DNA of 64,000 nucleotides, taken from contig NC_073693.1 in assembly GCF_029784155.1 (NCBI RefSeq), positions 229,169,961-229,233,960 on the forward strand. Direction: 5' to 3'. The first letter of the stretch is position 1; every line of letters begins with the position of its first letter. The stretch comes from Uranotaenia lowii (Eukaryota > Arthropoda > Insecta > Diptera > Culicidae). The notes beneath the pieces were generated by a model that saw nothing but the letters and a program-made list of their open reading frames with translations, was not told the origin of the DNA and ran no database searches. Made by a program: the position numbers and the translations under genes. Below, one piece after another: positions 44,591-56,065 of the stretch.

Positions 44591-45369
44591 TAAGACGTGA
44601 AATTTCGTGAGTCATGTCACTCGAGTCGCAGAATAAGCTCCATTTTGAAGATACAACGTATTGTTAGAAAATTGTAACATTTAGTTTTAGATTTAAACCA
44701 TTGCTTAACAATTTTTTTTAATTCTATTCAAATTATTGCCACGAATCAGGTTAGAAATTTTTTAGTTCATTCCTAATTTTCTAAATTTTCGTAATTCTAA
44801 AAGAAATCGTAACATATTTATGTAAATAATAAATCTATAATTGAAGTAGAAAAACTTGAATTTTGAAATATTCCAAATTTTACAAAGTTGGAGTAAACTT
44901 GTTGATCTTTTTCCCGAAAGCTTTAATCAACAAAACGTTCACCTCTCGTAATTTAATTCGTACGACAAATTGGACAATAACAAATGATGAAAAGCATTCA
45001 TGGATACCCCTTGGTTGTTGTTCGGTCAAGAGAGCTTTCAACTAAATGCCCTGCTCTTTTTTGTCTGCTGGTGTTTCGGTTGAATGCAAAACTGCTTTAT
45101 ATTCCAAAATTTCATTGTTCCTCCAACCAATTCTTCAACCGACAGAAAGGCTGCCGTTTACCGAAAAACATGCTTACCAAAACAAAAAAAAACACTTCCT
45201 GATTCCACATTCCGATAAATTGTAGCATCTTACTGTTTTCTATACGCAAAAGACAACACAAAAATATCTCCAAGCTGCCTTGGCACCCAATGCAAATACA
45301 AATAATGAAATGCAAATTCTACCCGGCACTCAGTATATAATTTATAGGTACACAAATTTGACATCCTTA
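44591..45369. other. Gene-less DNA
   Basis: No gene or element end is recognised. Confidence 0.4.
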
Positions 45370-46520
45370 CCGGGTGTTTTTTTCGGAAGAAGCTTTCGGT
45401 TTTTGGCTTGGCTCTATTCTTAAGAGTTGTGTCTTTTATTTCTTGGTTCAACCGTTGTGGTCTTTCTTCCCTTCGAAGCCTTTTTTCTTGCCTCAGTTTC
45501 GCAACACAACAAACATAATCCGGGCGCAAGCAAACATACAACATAAAACGTTCGAGTCAAGAGGTTATTATGTTGTACGTGATATGTTTAAAGCTAGTTT
45601 TTTTACCCTTGTTCGAGAGTGTAAGTGAATTGTGTCTGATTCAGGAAAGTATTTGTGAACGCGTTTTTGCCTTTCACAAATACCCACTCGAGCAGAAGGA
45701 ATTCCCTCCGAATGAAACGATTCAAAAGCCACTGGCAAAATCTTCAATCGCTTCTGCTTGCTTGCTGACAGTGAAAACACAAACAAAAACAACAAACCAA
45801 ACACCCTTACAATACAAAATCATATTGCACCAATGAATGGTGTCTTGGCTTCTTTACTCGGCTGCGGACATTCCTATCGTATATAGAGAGTTGAAGACGG
45901 AATACTACTTTAGCTAGACAGACACGATTCAGCAACGACAACAACAACAACAACGATGATGACAACAACAACAAAGATGACAACAACTGTAACAACTTCG
46001 GATTCAGCAGACTCGGAGACATCGTCGCGTAATAAAAGCTAAGAGATGCCCCCATCATCCCTTGCTGTGTCTGGGGTATTTTCTTGTTGAACGAAGAAGA
46101 CTACATCACAATTTTTGTTTCGCATTCGAAACAACATTCATTGCTCTCGTCCGTCTGCTGCTGAGAAATGTAAACAAACAAAACCAGCAAAACAGCTGAC
46201 AGCACTGTGTTGTTATTATAGCAGAAACCCGACCAACCAACGAACCAAAGCTCTTTCTCGGTTTGCCGGACAAAAAATGTGTAGAAATTAATTATGTAGA
46301 CCTTTCCGCTGCTTTTTCTGTTGCTGTTGTTGTTGTTGAATTTGTTGCTGTTGTAAAGTACGGCACAATAACTCATTGCCGCCGTCACTATTAGGCCACC
46401 GCCATTATTCATGACTTGAGGGCATTTGTAAATTTGTAAATCCGACATCGGCATCCCCGCACCGGCGAGCAGGCTTCAGTTCAGACGTTTGCAAATATGT
46501 GCTAATGGAGCGCAGCAGTT
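45370..46520. other. Less AT-rich island with CAA/TTG repeats
   Basis: The stretch contains (CAA)n/(GAT)n-type repeats at about 45928-45990 and TTG repeats at about 46317-46355. There are no transposon ends and no convincing protein. As with the islands at 10.9-12.6 and 57.6-58.4 kb, it may be unique regulatory or untranslated DNA of a large gene. The open frames are repeat-driven. Confidence 0.4.
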
Positions 46521-47539
46521 TTTGTTTGGTGTTCGGGCGATATGCATATACGAAAATTGGTGAAACATTCATTAATTATTGGTTGCAAATTGAGCGATTT
46601 GTCGGACGAACGGCTAAGCCTGGTGGTTGCCTACAAAGGTTCTAACATCCGTTGATGAAATGTATGCGGCATCGTTAGAACTTTTTTGAATGAATTTTTC
46701 GAAGGTGTTTAGAGTGTGAGCAGGGCGATTATTTATTGGATTGTGCCGACAAGGATTTTTCAGGGTGATAAGTGTTTTTTTTTTTCATTTTTATAGTTTC
46801 TTTCACGTATTCACGAACTTCTCAGCTTTTAGTGTCGTAAGATTATAAAAACTTACAATTTTCAAGAAATAATATCTTATCAATCGGTTTTCAAGGCTGA
46901 CAATAACTGAAAATAATTTAGATGGATTTCCGCTTAATTTATTTAAATTTAGAGATTCAAAGATACGTAGAGGCGTAGAGAGCCAGAGAGCACATTTAAG
47001 ATATTATTTAATAAGCTTTAGTAATGTCAATACAATTCACAAAAAATATATCAAAGATGAAAAGACGACGGAGAACTATTCCTCATCAGTGGGGTCAGTG
47101 GGGTGGAGGGAAAATATCGTGATTCGTTCCAGGGTAAGTTTGTAAGTATTTCAGTTCCTCGGAAAACGGTGTGTGGATTCGAGAAGTTTTACATCACCTG
47201 TGGAAGTTGTTTCTAAATTTGTATACACAAAGAATCAGATGAAAGATGCAAGATCCAAAAACTTACTGTACAATTTTGTGAATCTCTTACCAATAATCAA
47301 CAACAACGCCGATGAAGTCTAAAGATCGAAGAAAAGAAAGGCCAGTACACGATCAGTAGAACCAAAAGAGGCTTATTTCCATTCCATTTAAGTCTTCAGG
47401 AAGCCCCGGAACTAGTCTATAGAAAAGCCTTTCACTGTATGTAGGCATTGGATAACAAAAATTACTTAATTTGATAATTTTGCAATCAATGATGACACCA
47501 TCTTGAAGGCATCCGTGAAGCTGAAACAGCCACTTTCTT
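46521..47539. other. Gene-less DNA, partly decayed retrotransposon
   Basis: No gene is seen. From about 47140 the sequence may be the badly decayed upstream part of the Jockey-type relic that follows, judging from its position and composition, but frames are too broken to prove it. Confidence 0.35.
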
Positions 47540-48832
47540 GAAGAGTTACATATCACCTATGCTAACCCCTATAAAACGAATCTTCCAGCATCGCTCAACA
47601 TGTCTAAGTTCCCTAATATATGGAAAGAATCCTACATGTTTTCGGTCTGTAAGAAAGGCGACAGAAGGAAGGTCAACAACTATCGCGTCATTTCTGCCAT
47701 ATGCGCAATTGCCAAACTATTTGAGCTAGTTGTTTTAGACCCTATCTTCTCATACTGCAAACCATATTTTTCTTATGAACAACATTGTTTTATGCTTGAG
47801 TGCTCTACGACCACACAACCTGCTGGCGTTTACGTCTAAAGAGCAAGACAGTTTTGCTTCAGGATTCCAAATAGACGCCATCTAAACCGAGCTGTCAGCC
47901 GCTTTTGACAAAGTGAGATAAAATAGCTATCGCCAAATTCGATCTCATGAATTTTTGTGAGTCTTTACTGGAATGGTTTCGCAGCTATCCGGTAGGTCGG
48001 AAACTCAATGTCCGAACGACAGAATCCTTCTCCAACCAGTGTTCTGGCACCTCTGGAGTGCCTCAAGGGAGCCAACTAGGACCAATACTATTCTTGATTT
48101 ATTTCATCGGAGACCTGAAATTATTTTATCTTATCACCGGCCCCGGCGATGTTAAGTTCATGCAGGACCAGTGCAACCTCTGCGCAGTAATTCATTTTCC
48201 CCGTAAGCGGCGTCCATTAAAAGCAGGTTGTTTCTCCGGAAACGAGGCTATCGCTCGCGTTCAGCACGTGAAAGATCTTGACAAACGGATGGATTTTAAG
48301 ATTCACACCAATTACATCGTCGATAAAGCTTCTAGAAGCCTTGACCTACTGTTCTGCATGACGGAAGACTTCAAGGATATTTACTGTTTGAAGAGTCTCT
48401 ATTGTAGTTTGGTTCGTTCGATCATTGAATATGCCTCTGCTAGCTGGTGCCCTATTACCAAAACGGCTCCGAGCGTACTGAAGCTATCCAACGGCGCTTT
48501 ATGAGATTCGCCCTCCGACGCCTGAACTGGCAAGACTCGTCCCGACTTTCCAGCTACGAGAGCCGCTGTCCCTAATTGATATCGACACACTGCAAGCCCG
48601 CAGGACCGCCGCACGAGCCTCTGTCGTAGCTAATTCGCTTTCATCTAAAACTGTACCGCACTGTTGGAAGGTCTTAAAATACGACCACGAGGTTTGATAA
48701 ATTGTGATCTCCAGTTCTACGTCCCTCTTTGGTTACAAAATTATGGAGCTCACCAAGCACTAATTGGTGTTATCAAGACATTCTACCGCATTATTCGATA
48801 TAGAAGTTTTGACTAGCGAATTGAAATCTAAA
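47540..48832 (+). pseudogene. Second Jockey-superfamily retrotransposon relic
   Basis: It is the same family as the relic at 21.3-22.5 kb but extends further 5'. Frames show FPNIWKESYMFSVCKKGDRR and NNYRVISAICAIAKLFELVV (fingers), then GVPQGSQLGPILFLIYF, DKASRSLDLLFCMTEDF and LKSLYCSLVRSIIEYASAS. After LIYF the text goes straight to a degraded (I)GDLKLFY, so a piece before the catalytic YADD block is deleted and the ADD motif itself is altered. Stops lie between 47838 and 47947 and frameshifts are frequent. It is inactive. Confidence 0.85.
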
Positions 48833-49052
48833 TGTAAAAGGTTCGCGAGTCTCCAAAACACGCCAGATATCCCTACGAATGAAAATCCGAGTCATCAACT
48901 CAAACGTCAAATCCGCATTGCTGTACGGGTGCGAAACTAGGTACTCATATGCGGTAACGACGAAAAAAACTGCAAGGATTTATGAATCGCTGCTTGCGGA
49001 ATATCATCCGCACTGGTGGCCTGGGGTATTGGATTTCACACGTATAGAACTA

Positions 49053-51356
49053 CACAGAAAAAAAATCTGAAGCCTTAACAACACTGAAATTGGAAACCTT
49101 TATCATTACATGACGTGGAACGCGATTTATTAGTGTAAATTTACAAAATAAAAAAAGTTGAATCCTTAACAGCACTGAATTCCAATGACACAAATATTAT
49201 TTGACACGGAACGCGATTATTTAATGTAAATTTACATCACATATGATGTCAACGACGGACCAGATATTCACATTACGGCAAATCCTCCAAAAATGCCGGG
49301 AACGCACCACCTCATCGACTTCAAAGCCGCATACGACACGATCGACCGTAACGAGCTATGGAAAATCATGGACGAGAACGGCTTTTCCGGGAAGCTGATC
49401 AGACTGATCAAGGCGACGATGGATGGAACGCAGTGCTGTGTGCGGATCTCGGGTGAATTGTCGAGTTCATTCGAATCGCGCAGGGTGCTTCGACAAGGTG
49501 ATGGTCTATCCTGCATGATGTTCAACGTGGCGCTAGAAGGTGTTATTCGACGAGCGGTGGGCGAAATGCGGGGCACGATTTTCAACAGACTCAACTTATC
49601 TGCTTTGCCGATGACATTGATATAGTCGGCAGATCATCTGCGGCGATGGAGGAGATCTACCGCAAACTAAAACGCGAAGCAGGAAGAATTGGGTTGATGA
49701 TTAATACGTCCAAGACGAAGTACATGCTGGCCTGCGGATCCGAGACCGACCGAACCCGCTTGTCCAGTAATAACAAGGTCACGATCGACGGCGACGAGCT
49801 GGAGATAGTCGAAGACTTTATCTATCTCGGCTCACTGGTGACCGCAGACAATGACACCAGCCGTGAGATCCGGAGGCGAATTAGCAGCGGAAGTCGTGCC
49901 TACTATGGACTCCACAAGCAACTGCGGTCGAGAAGAATTAGCCCTCGCACGAAGTGTAACCTGTATATGACGCTCATTAGACCGGTTGTTCTCTACGGGC
50001 ACGAGACATGGATATTGCTCGAGGAGGACCGGCGTGCACTCGGAGTATTCGAGCGACGAGTGTTAAGAACCATCTTTGGCGGCGTGCAGGAGTACGGAGT
50101 GTGGAGGCGAAGGATGAACCACGAGCTCGCGCGACTCTACGGCGAACCCAGTATCCAGAAGGTGGTGAAGGCTGGCCGGATACGCTGGGCGGGACATGTT
50201 GCGAGAATGCCGGACGACTGTCCTGCAAAACAGGTGTTCGCTACGAATCCGGAAGGAACAAGACGAGCGGGGGCGCAACGAGCAAGGTGGTTAGACCAAT
50301 TGGAGCGTGATCTGGCTAACGTGGGGTGCCCGAGGAATTGAAGAACGGTTGTCATGAACCGAGTGAATTTTAGGAATTGTCCGCGTCCGTTCGACACATG
50401 TGCATTCACATGGCGGTCGAACCATCCATAATTAACTGTATCGAAAAACGTAGTGCCTTCTCTATTGGGTACTACTTCTTCAATACAGTTAATTGGTGTG
50501 GGACAAAGAATTTAGTATGTGGTCAAGCTTCTATTTCAAATGCTCTTCGCTCTTTTCACCACCTTAGAATTTTCTTCTGATATTCTATCCGTCTTTCAGA
50601 TTGAAGATGTGTAATATTCAACTCGCACTGAAAACTCCATCATATGTGATGCTTCTTTTTCGTTACATCATATGTGATGTAATTTTACTTTTTTTTTTGG
50701 TCATACGAAATTCTCAACAACTCTGAATTGGAAATTTCTTAAAATTACACGACATGAAATATTACAATACACTGAACGTGATAACGTCATATAAAATTAT
50801 AAACTGTGAAGAACAGGACCAAATGTGACAAAAGCTGTCAAGTCAAGTCGTGCGCCAAAGTATTTTCCACACGCACAAGTAAGTTAATCGGTGTTGATGG
50901 TTTCCGGAGATATCCGAGAAGCAGGGGTGTGTTTCTGGAAGCGGATCCACGGTACTCAAATTTGGATCCGGTACTTGGCGGAAAAAATAAAAGAATTATA
51001 ATATAATGTGTAAGATAAAGAAAATTTTGCCGCTTAAAAAAATGAATCATATTAATTATAGATGAGTTTTATTTTTTATTAAGAGTCAAGAAAATTCCAG
51101 TATTGAATCATATTAACAATAAATAAAACAAAACAAATTCCAATTGGAAAGTTTTTCCTCCAACATTCCGTGATTTTATAATTTACATCATTTTTATTTT
51201 ACACGTTGCTAAATTTTACATCATTTTTTATTTTACACGTTGCAAAATTTTACTGGCGTGTAATTTCCAACTTGCACAGAATATTCCGTCATATATGATG
51301 CTTCTTTTTATTTACATCATATGTGATGTAATTTTACAGATTTTTTTGGTAGTGTG
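49053..51356. mobile_element. TA-flanked MITE carrying an RTE fragment
   Basis: The element has inverted ends (left CACAGAAAAAAAATCTG, right complement CACACTACCAAAAAAATCTG) and TA at 49051-49052 and 51357-51358. Its arms contain the palindrome ACATCACATATGATGT or close versions on both sides. The left arm holds a tandem duplication of about 80-90 bp (49070-49146 and 49158-49236, both with GGAACGCGATT). The right arm holds a duplicated end of about 95 bp (near 50605-50706 and 51260-51355). The middle is occupied by the RTE fragment and unassigned DNA. Confidence 0.8.
49249..50341 (+). pseudogene. RTE-clade (JAM1-like) reverse transcriptase fragment
   Basis: The 5' end breaks abruptly into MITE sequence just before STTDQIF and FTLRQILQKCRE. 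Then follow LIDFKAAYDTIDRNELW, LRQGDGLSCMMFNVALEG, the catalytic FADD (49604-49615) in FADDIDIVGRS, IGLMINTSKTKYML, FIYLGSLVTADNDTSREI and LIRPVVLYGHETW. The C-terminal region includes RIRWAGHVARMPDDCPAKQV, and the stop is at 50339-50341. Frameshifts lie near 49283 and 49585. The endonuclease and most of the fingers are missing. From 49646 to the stop the frame is fully open, so this copy is younger than the other retrotransposon relics here. It resembles the RTE-clade JAM1 type known from mosquitoes. Confidence 0.9.
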
Positions 51357-51600
51357 TATATCGCCGGTGTCATCGAAAGGCTCTAGAAATCGAGATTTGT
51401 AGAGAGGCACTTGGGTGGAATCCAGAAGGACATCTAAGGAGAGGCAGACCCAGAAGCTCGTGGCGGCGAAGCCTAGCCGCCGAAATCCGAATAGTCGACG
51501 AGAATCTGGACTTGGACCAAGTAAAGGTCATTTACCGCGGCCCTATGCACCTGAGGATCGGCGCGGGAACATTAAGTAAGAAAGTAAGTGTAAAACGTTG

Positions 51601-52017
51601 AGGCCGTTTGTCATAAAAGGATGGCAATGACGGAGAAGGTAGTAGTTTTGAAGAAAAAAAACTAACAGAGATCTGAAAAACATTCACTGGTCGAGTAGAG
51701 GCCGAGTTTAGCAATGAAGTTTAAGTCAAGTAATGCGGAAGCAGTCTGCTAAAAGTTCAGAGGGATCCCTAGCAGATAAGAAAATCTAAGAATTCAATTT
51801 CTACCTAAATAGATAGTTGAACATCCCACGAAGGTTTTTTTAGTTGGTAACCACAGGTTCTAAATCCCGGTTCCAAGGCACGACGAGCCAACGCGTCCCC
51901 CCAGTTTTGAGCTTAATTTGGGCCGCAGACCTGGTTTCCACCTCGAACTGTTGAACACTATCTTTCGAAAGTGAAAGATCTTTTCGCGCTAGTGCGCTCG
52001 AAGGCACTCATATACGA
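51601..52017. other. Gene-less DNA, becoming GC-richer
   Basis: No gene is seen. From about 51840 the composition becomes GC-richer and leads into the minisatellites. Confidence 0.4.
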
Positions 52018-52460
52018 GACCACTTTCAGCAATACCTCTCATCATTACGACTAGAAGTCTGAACTCTCCTCTAACGACTTGAGAACCAACATATCCTTAC
52101 AATGACTTTAAATTCCCACATAAACCTCTCCTTTTCGCCACTTGAGGCCTGATCTATCCTCTCACGACTCGAGGTTGACGTACACATACCTCTCCTCTGT
52201 ACGACTCAAGGCCCGATCTCTCCTCTAGCGACTCGAGATCTGACCTCTCCTCGCAATGACTCGAGGTAAATACTTATATCCCTCCTCTTGTTGATTAAAA
52301 GCCTAATCTCTCCTCTTGCGACTCGAGACCCGACCTCTTATCGTAAAGGATTGGGGTTGACCACACAAACCTCTCCTCCTGAAGACTCGGAGGCCTGACC
52401 TCTCGTCTAACGATTCGAAGCCCGACCTCTTATCTCCAGGATTCGAGGTTTGCCCGTCTT
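52018..52460. repeat. Minisatellite with CGACTCGAGG motif
   Basis: About eleven imperfect copies of (C)GACTCGAGG followed by CCCGAC or TTGAC and CTCTCCTC occur, for example at 52165, 52202, 52229, 52257, 52318, 52383 and 52412. Spacing is mostly 27-37 bp with hints of a larger unit of about 90 bp. The composition is unlike the surrounding AT-rich DNA. It could be part of an LTR-retrotransposon leader or a free-standing minisatellite. Confidence 0.8.
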
Positions 52461-52549
52461 GTGTGGGTCGAGAGCAGCTTATTCTAGACTACTCCAACTA
52501 CTCTGATGATTCCCGACGAAGACGTCATCCTACACAGACTCGAATGGCT

Positions 52550-52830
52550 CACCCGGCGTCGAGAACCACTCTACTCATGGGTATTCCTCGATCGTGGAAT
52601 AACCTCTCCCCAACGATTTCCACTGCGAAGAAGGTAAAGTTTTATCCCTGCAGCTTCGATCGTTGGGAACCGCCCTACTCAGATACTCCCCGATGGAGGA
52701 GCATCCTAAGCAGAAGATGTTGCGTTATCTTCGTAGCTTCAAACCGTGGGGTCGGACGCACCCTATTCGACAGCCCCCCGTTGATAGGGTCAGTCTACTC
52801 CGACCGTTATCCGATCTTCTTGTATCCTTT
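52550..52830. repeat. Second GC-rich imperfect tandem array
   Basis: GAGAACCACTCTACTC with TCCTCGATCG, GGGAACCGCCCTACTC with CCCCGATGGAGG, and CGGACGCACCCTATTCGACA start at about 52560, 52660 and 52750. They form a loose 90-100 bp tandem. The open frames across it are a by-product of the low stop density and do not look like protein genes. Confidence 0.6.
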
Positions 52831-53092
52831 TGGCTAGCAACCCTAGGATTTATGGCCCGCGGCTTTTTCTGTCCGTCGTGTGCAAAATGGAGAGCAGCTT
52901 GTCCGTGCAAGAGTATTCCTTTTATGAGATCCATATTTCTCAAACAGTTAACACAAATAAAAAATTGGTTAAACTACTATTGACTAGGAAGAATTTTAGA
53001 AAAAAATTAACATTAATTTGATATAATTTTAAAAACGTTGAACTGTATGTGTAGGAAAAGTATACAAAAAAAAAAAACTGGCAAGATGATTA
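52831..53092. other. Gene-less spacer
   Basis: Nothing is recognised before the target duplication of the next element. Confidence 0.4.
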
Positions 53093-53100
53093 GGTTTACG

Positions 53101-55130
53101 CAGGGTGGCCAGCGAGTATCCATTTTCAAATTCCCGGTTTTTTCCCGGTTTTCCCGAATGAAATTTTATGGTTTCCCTCGTTTCAAAATGTGCGAATAAA
53201 TATGTTCATTTGACAAAAACTGAAGAATGGAATGTAAAAGTGTGAGAAGACTTAATTCTTTTAAGTTCAAGCTTGAAACTCAAAAGTTATTCAAATTATG
53301 GTGATCGTAATACGGTAACAAAATTAACCCAGTTGTCCGAACCTTAACCGAAAATTGTTACTTTCTTTTCAGTCTTTCATACCATCTTCGTTATTATAAG
53401 AGGAACTGCTATATTTTTATTATTCGCATGGATAAATCGTAGTTTTGATATGATGCCATATAATATTTTTAAAATTTTAAGTTGAAATTCTATATTTTTC
53501 TATTGAAATCTACAGACTGAAATTCTGATATTTTTTTCTTCTAAAGCTCTTAAAACAGATTCAGATGAACCTTATTCATGATAAGCAATCTAATATTTTA
53601 TTTCGGTTTCATGTTGAATACTGAATGTGCTTAGTTCTAGATTATATGTCCTATCTCAAAAATGCATGTTTTTATACGATTTTTCATGTAAATACACAAA
53701 AACCTTGAGAACAAGTTTACATACATATTCTGTCTTCTGTGCGTTTATCAATTAACCGAATAAAATGGTGGCATCTTTTTTTCAGGCATTTTTCCCGCAT
53801 GGGACAAATCCTAGTTTTCAAAAGTTAAAATTGAGCAAAATATTAAAAGAAAATATTTTCACAACCAATTCAAATAAGTTCTTCGAGGTCATGTCGTTTT
53901 TCAGAAATTTGATTTTGATTTTTGAACTAACATTTTTGACAGTTTTTCGTGTTTTAGTACATAAAACGCAAACAAAATATTTGATTTTTTTTAGAATTTT
54001 TTTTAATGCTTTATTAATGAAATGAAAATTTGAAGTATGGATGATTATTTCTAATTTTTGAGATACTGTAAACTAAATTGAAATCAGCTGAAAATAAATA
54101 AAGCCGCGTCAAAAAAAATCTCATTGTTCAATCTATTTAAAAACTACCATTGATCATTAGATTTTTGTAAAAATAGCTTTTCAGTAAATTTGTCGACCGA
54201 GGTAAGACTTCATGGCTAAATAACTGAATTTATATCTCTCGTTTAACGTTCTATTAATATTAAATATTTTTCATCAAATAATCCGATATTTTAGTCGGAC
54301 TCTTCAAAATAACTCCAGTGTAAATGTTTTTGATAGATTTCTGCTAAATCTATCGTTTCAGTATAACGGGTTTTTCTGAAAAAAAAAATTAGCTCCTGAT
54401 GCCGATTCGAGCTTCGTCAATTCTGGACTAGTGTATATTTCCAGTTATAAGATAGATGATAAGCTTGAATTTTAGTTTTTGAGTTGTGGATTCAATAGAA
54501 GACTGTCTGATTTCAACATATGAATTCACATCACAATTCAAATTTTTGAATTCCTTTCAATTATTTCTTCATTCAGCTTTTTAAGTTATATTTTTTCCAA
54601 ATATTCGCAAAGAAAGTGCAAAAATCCTTAATCCTTGGTAAAAATCCTCAATAAATTAACGCTATAAAAACTAACTACCAAGACTTAACGTATTAAAATT
54701 TCACAGTTGTAAAACGTTTATTTAATTTAAAAACATTTTTATATTCACTGCAGTGCACAATATGCTTGAGCAAAGAAATTAGCTAAGTTTGTGGTCAAGA
54801 AATCTCAATTTTTCAAATATTCTCGACTTTTCCCGGCATTTTACTAATTAATATAAAATCCCGGCATTTTCATGCTCCTCCCAAATGGTTAACAATCTTG
54901 GAATATACCTACGACTATAGATTCATGATTCATGATTCAGTCATGATGATATGGATGTATTTTAGGATTTAATAATCCATTAAAAAATTTTCCCGGTTTT
55001 GATTTGAATTTCCCGGTTTTTTCCCGGTTTTCCCGGTCTCATTTTAAATTCCTGGTTTTTTCCCGGTTTTCCCGGTCTCATTTTAAATTCCCGGTTTTTT
55101 CCCGGTTTTCCCGGTTCGCTGGCCACCCTG
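53101..55130. mobile_element. hAT-like non-autonomous element H3
   Basis: The 2030-bp element has inverted ends CAGGGTGGCCAGCGA and TTCGCTGGCCACCCTG and a perfect 8-bp target duplication, GGTTTACG (53093-53100 and 55131-55138), which places it in the hAT superfamily. Both ends carry tandem TTCCCGGTTTT words, with the right end holding three near-identical blocks (54990-55115). The interior is AT-rich without a transposase. It shares ends and subterminal arrays with H1 and H2. Confidence 0.93.
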
Positions 55131-55282
55131 GGTTTACGTCTAAAGTTCCTTGAGGTGGTGTATTACTTTCGATTTAAAAATGTTGCGGTTGTTAGCATTT
55201 TTTGTCAACTTTTGAATTTCAGTTATACGAATCAGGTCCAATGTGAGAAATTCTGCGTTCACCAAAAGATGTTAAACAACGG

Positions 55283-56065
55283 TGAGTCGATTTGGGGTTA
55301 TTTTTGAATTTCACAAACCCTGGGGTCTAAAAAGCTTAGTCTTGGTCCAAAACTCATCCAAGATATTTTACGAAATTTGGAGTAACGTTTACATAAGTCA
55401 ATTTGAACTTTTAGGTTTGTATGAGAAAATTAAATATTTTGTACTAAAAAATCAACATCATTTTTGTTTCTTCTATGAAACCGAGTCTGCTTATGGTTCT
55501 TGTGCCAATTCATGAATTCTCCAAAGGAAATTTCCGCTGAACAACTTATTCGAATACTGTAACTTCGTATTTTATTAGACAAAAATTAAAACGGTGTTGA
55601 ATAGAGGTATGTCTTTAAGCATTTAAAAAAAATAAATTCAATTGACATCACTGCTGGGTGCCTAGCGAGGTATTGCATGACTACTTTTCTTGCGATACAT
55701 CGTGAGGCTCCAGAAGTGATGTCAATTGAATTTATTGTTTTTCCATGCCAAAAGACATACCCCTGTTAAACAGCTAAAAATTAGACATTAGACAAATGAA
55801 ATACGAAGTTACGGTCTTCAACGAAATTGTTCAGCGGAAAATTTCCTTTGAGAAATTTATAAATTGGCATAAAAACTATCAACTGGCTCGGTTCTACAGA
55901 AAAACGAAAGTGATGTTGATTTTTCAGTACAAAATATTCAATTATCCCATACAAACATAAAAGTTTAAATTTACTCATGTAAACGTTACATAAAAATTCT
56001 GCTAAAAACGAAGCTTTTTAGATTTCAGGGTTTGACAAGTTTAAAAATGACCCCAAATCGACTCA
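55283..56065. mobile_element. 783-bp foldback element (long hairpin)
   Basis: The sequence is nearly one continuous inverted repeat. The outer tips are TGAGTCGATTTGGGG and its complement, and arm text matches at many points inward (for example TTTTGTACTAAAAAATCAACA against its complement near 55915-55935). A perfect 22-bp inner pair lies at 55631-55652 and 55715-55736. Complementarity continues into the centre, leaving a loop of about 15 bases. The arms differ by scattered changes. No target duplication was clear. A transcript would fold into a long double-stranded RNA. Confidence 0.88.

Larger units (their letters stand above)
48840..51600 (+). pseudogene. RTE-like retrotransposon 3' relic, split by a MITE
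   Basis: The left part (48840-49052) reads RQISLRMKIRVINSNVKSA and LLYGCET, then decays to DFTRIEL. The right part (51359-51600) reads RRCHRKALEIEICREALGWN, GRPRSSWRRSLAAEIRIVDE and ends in a TAAG-type tail (about 51571-51589). These are consecutive pieces of the C-terminal region of an RTE-type non-LTR retrotransposon protein. Removing the MITE (49053-51356) and one TA joins them as IELYRRCH, in frame. The exact clade is uncertain. No catalytic domain remains. Confidence 0.8.

Noticed and set aside
49977..50409. Minus-strand frames opposite the RTE fragment
   Set aside because: They are shadows of the GC-rich plus-strand reverse-transcriptase frame.
52463..52983. Overlapping frames of 124 and 106 codons
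   Set aside because: They span an imperfect tandem array with low stop density, and no protein family is recognisable.
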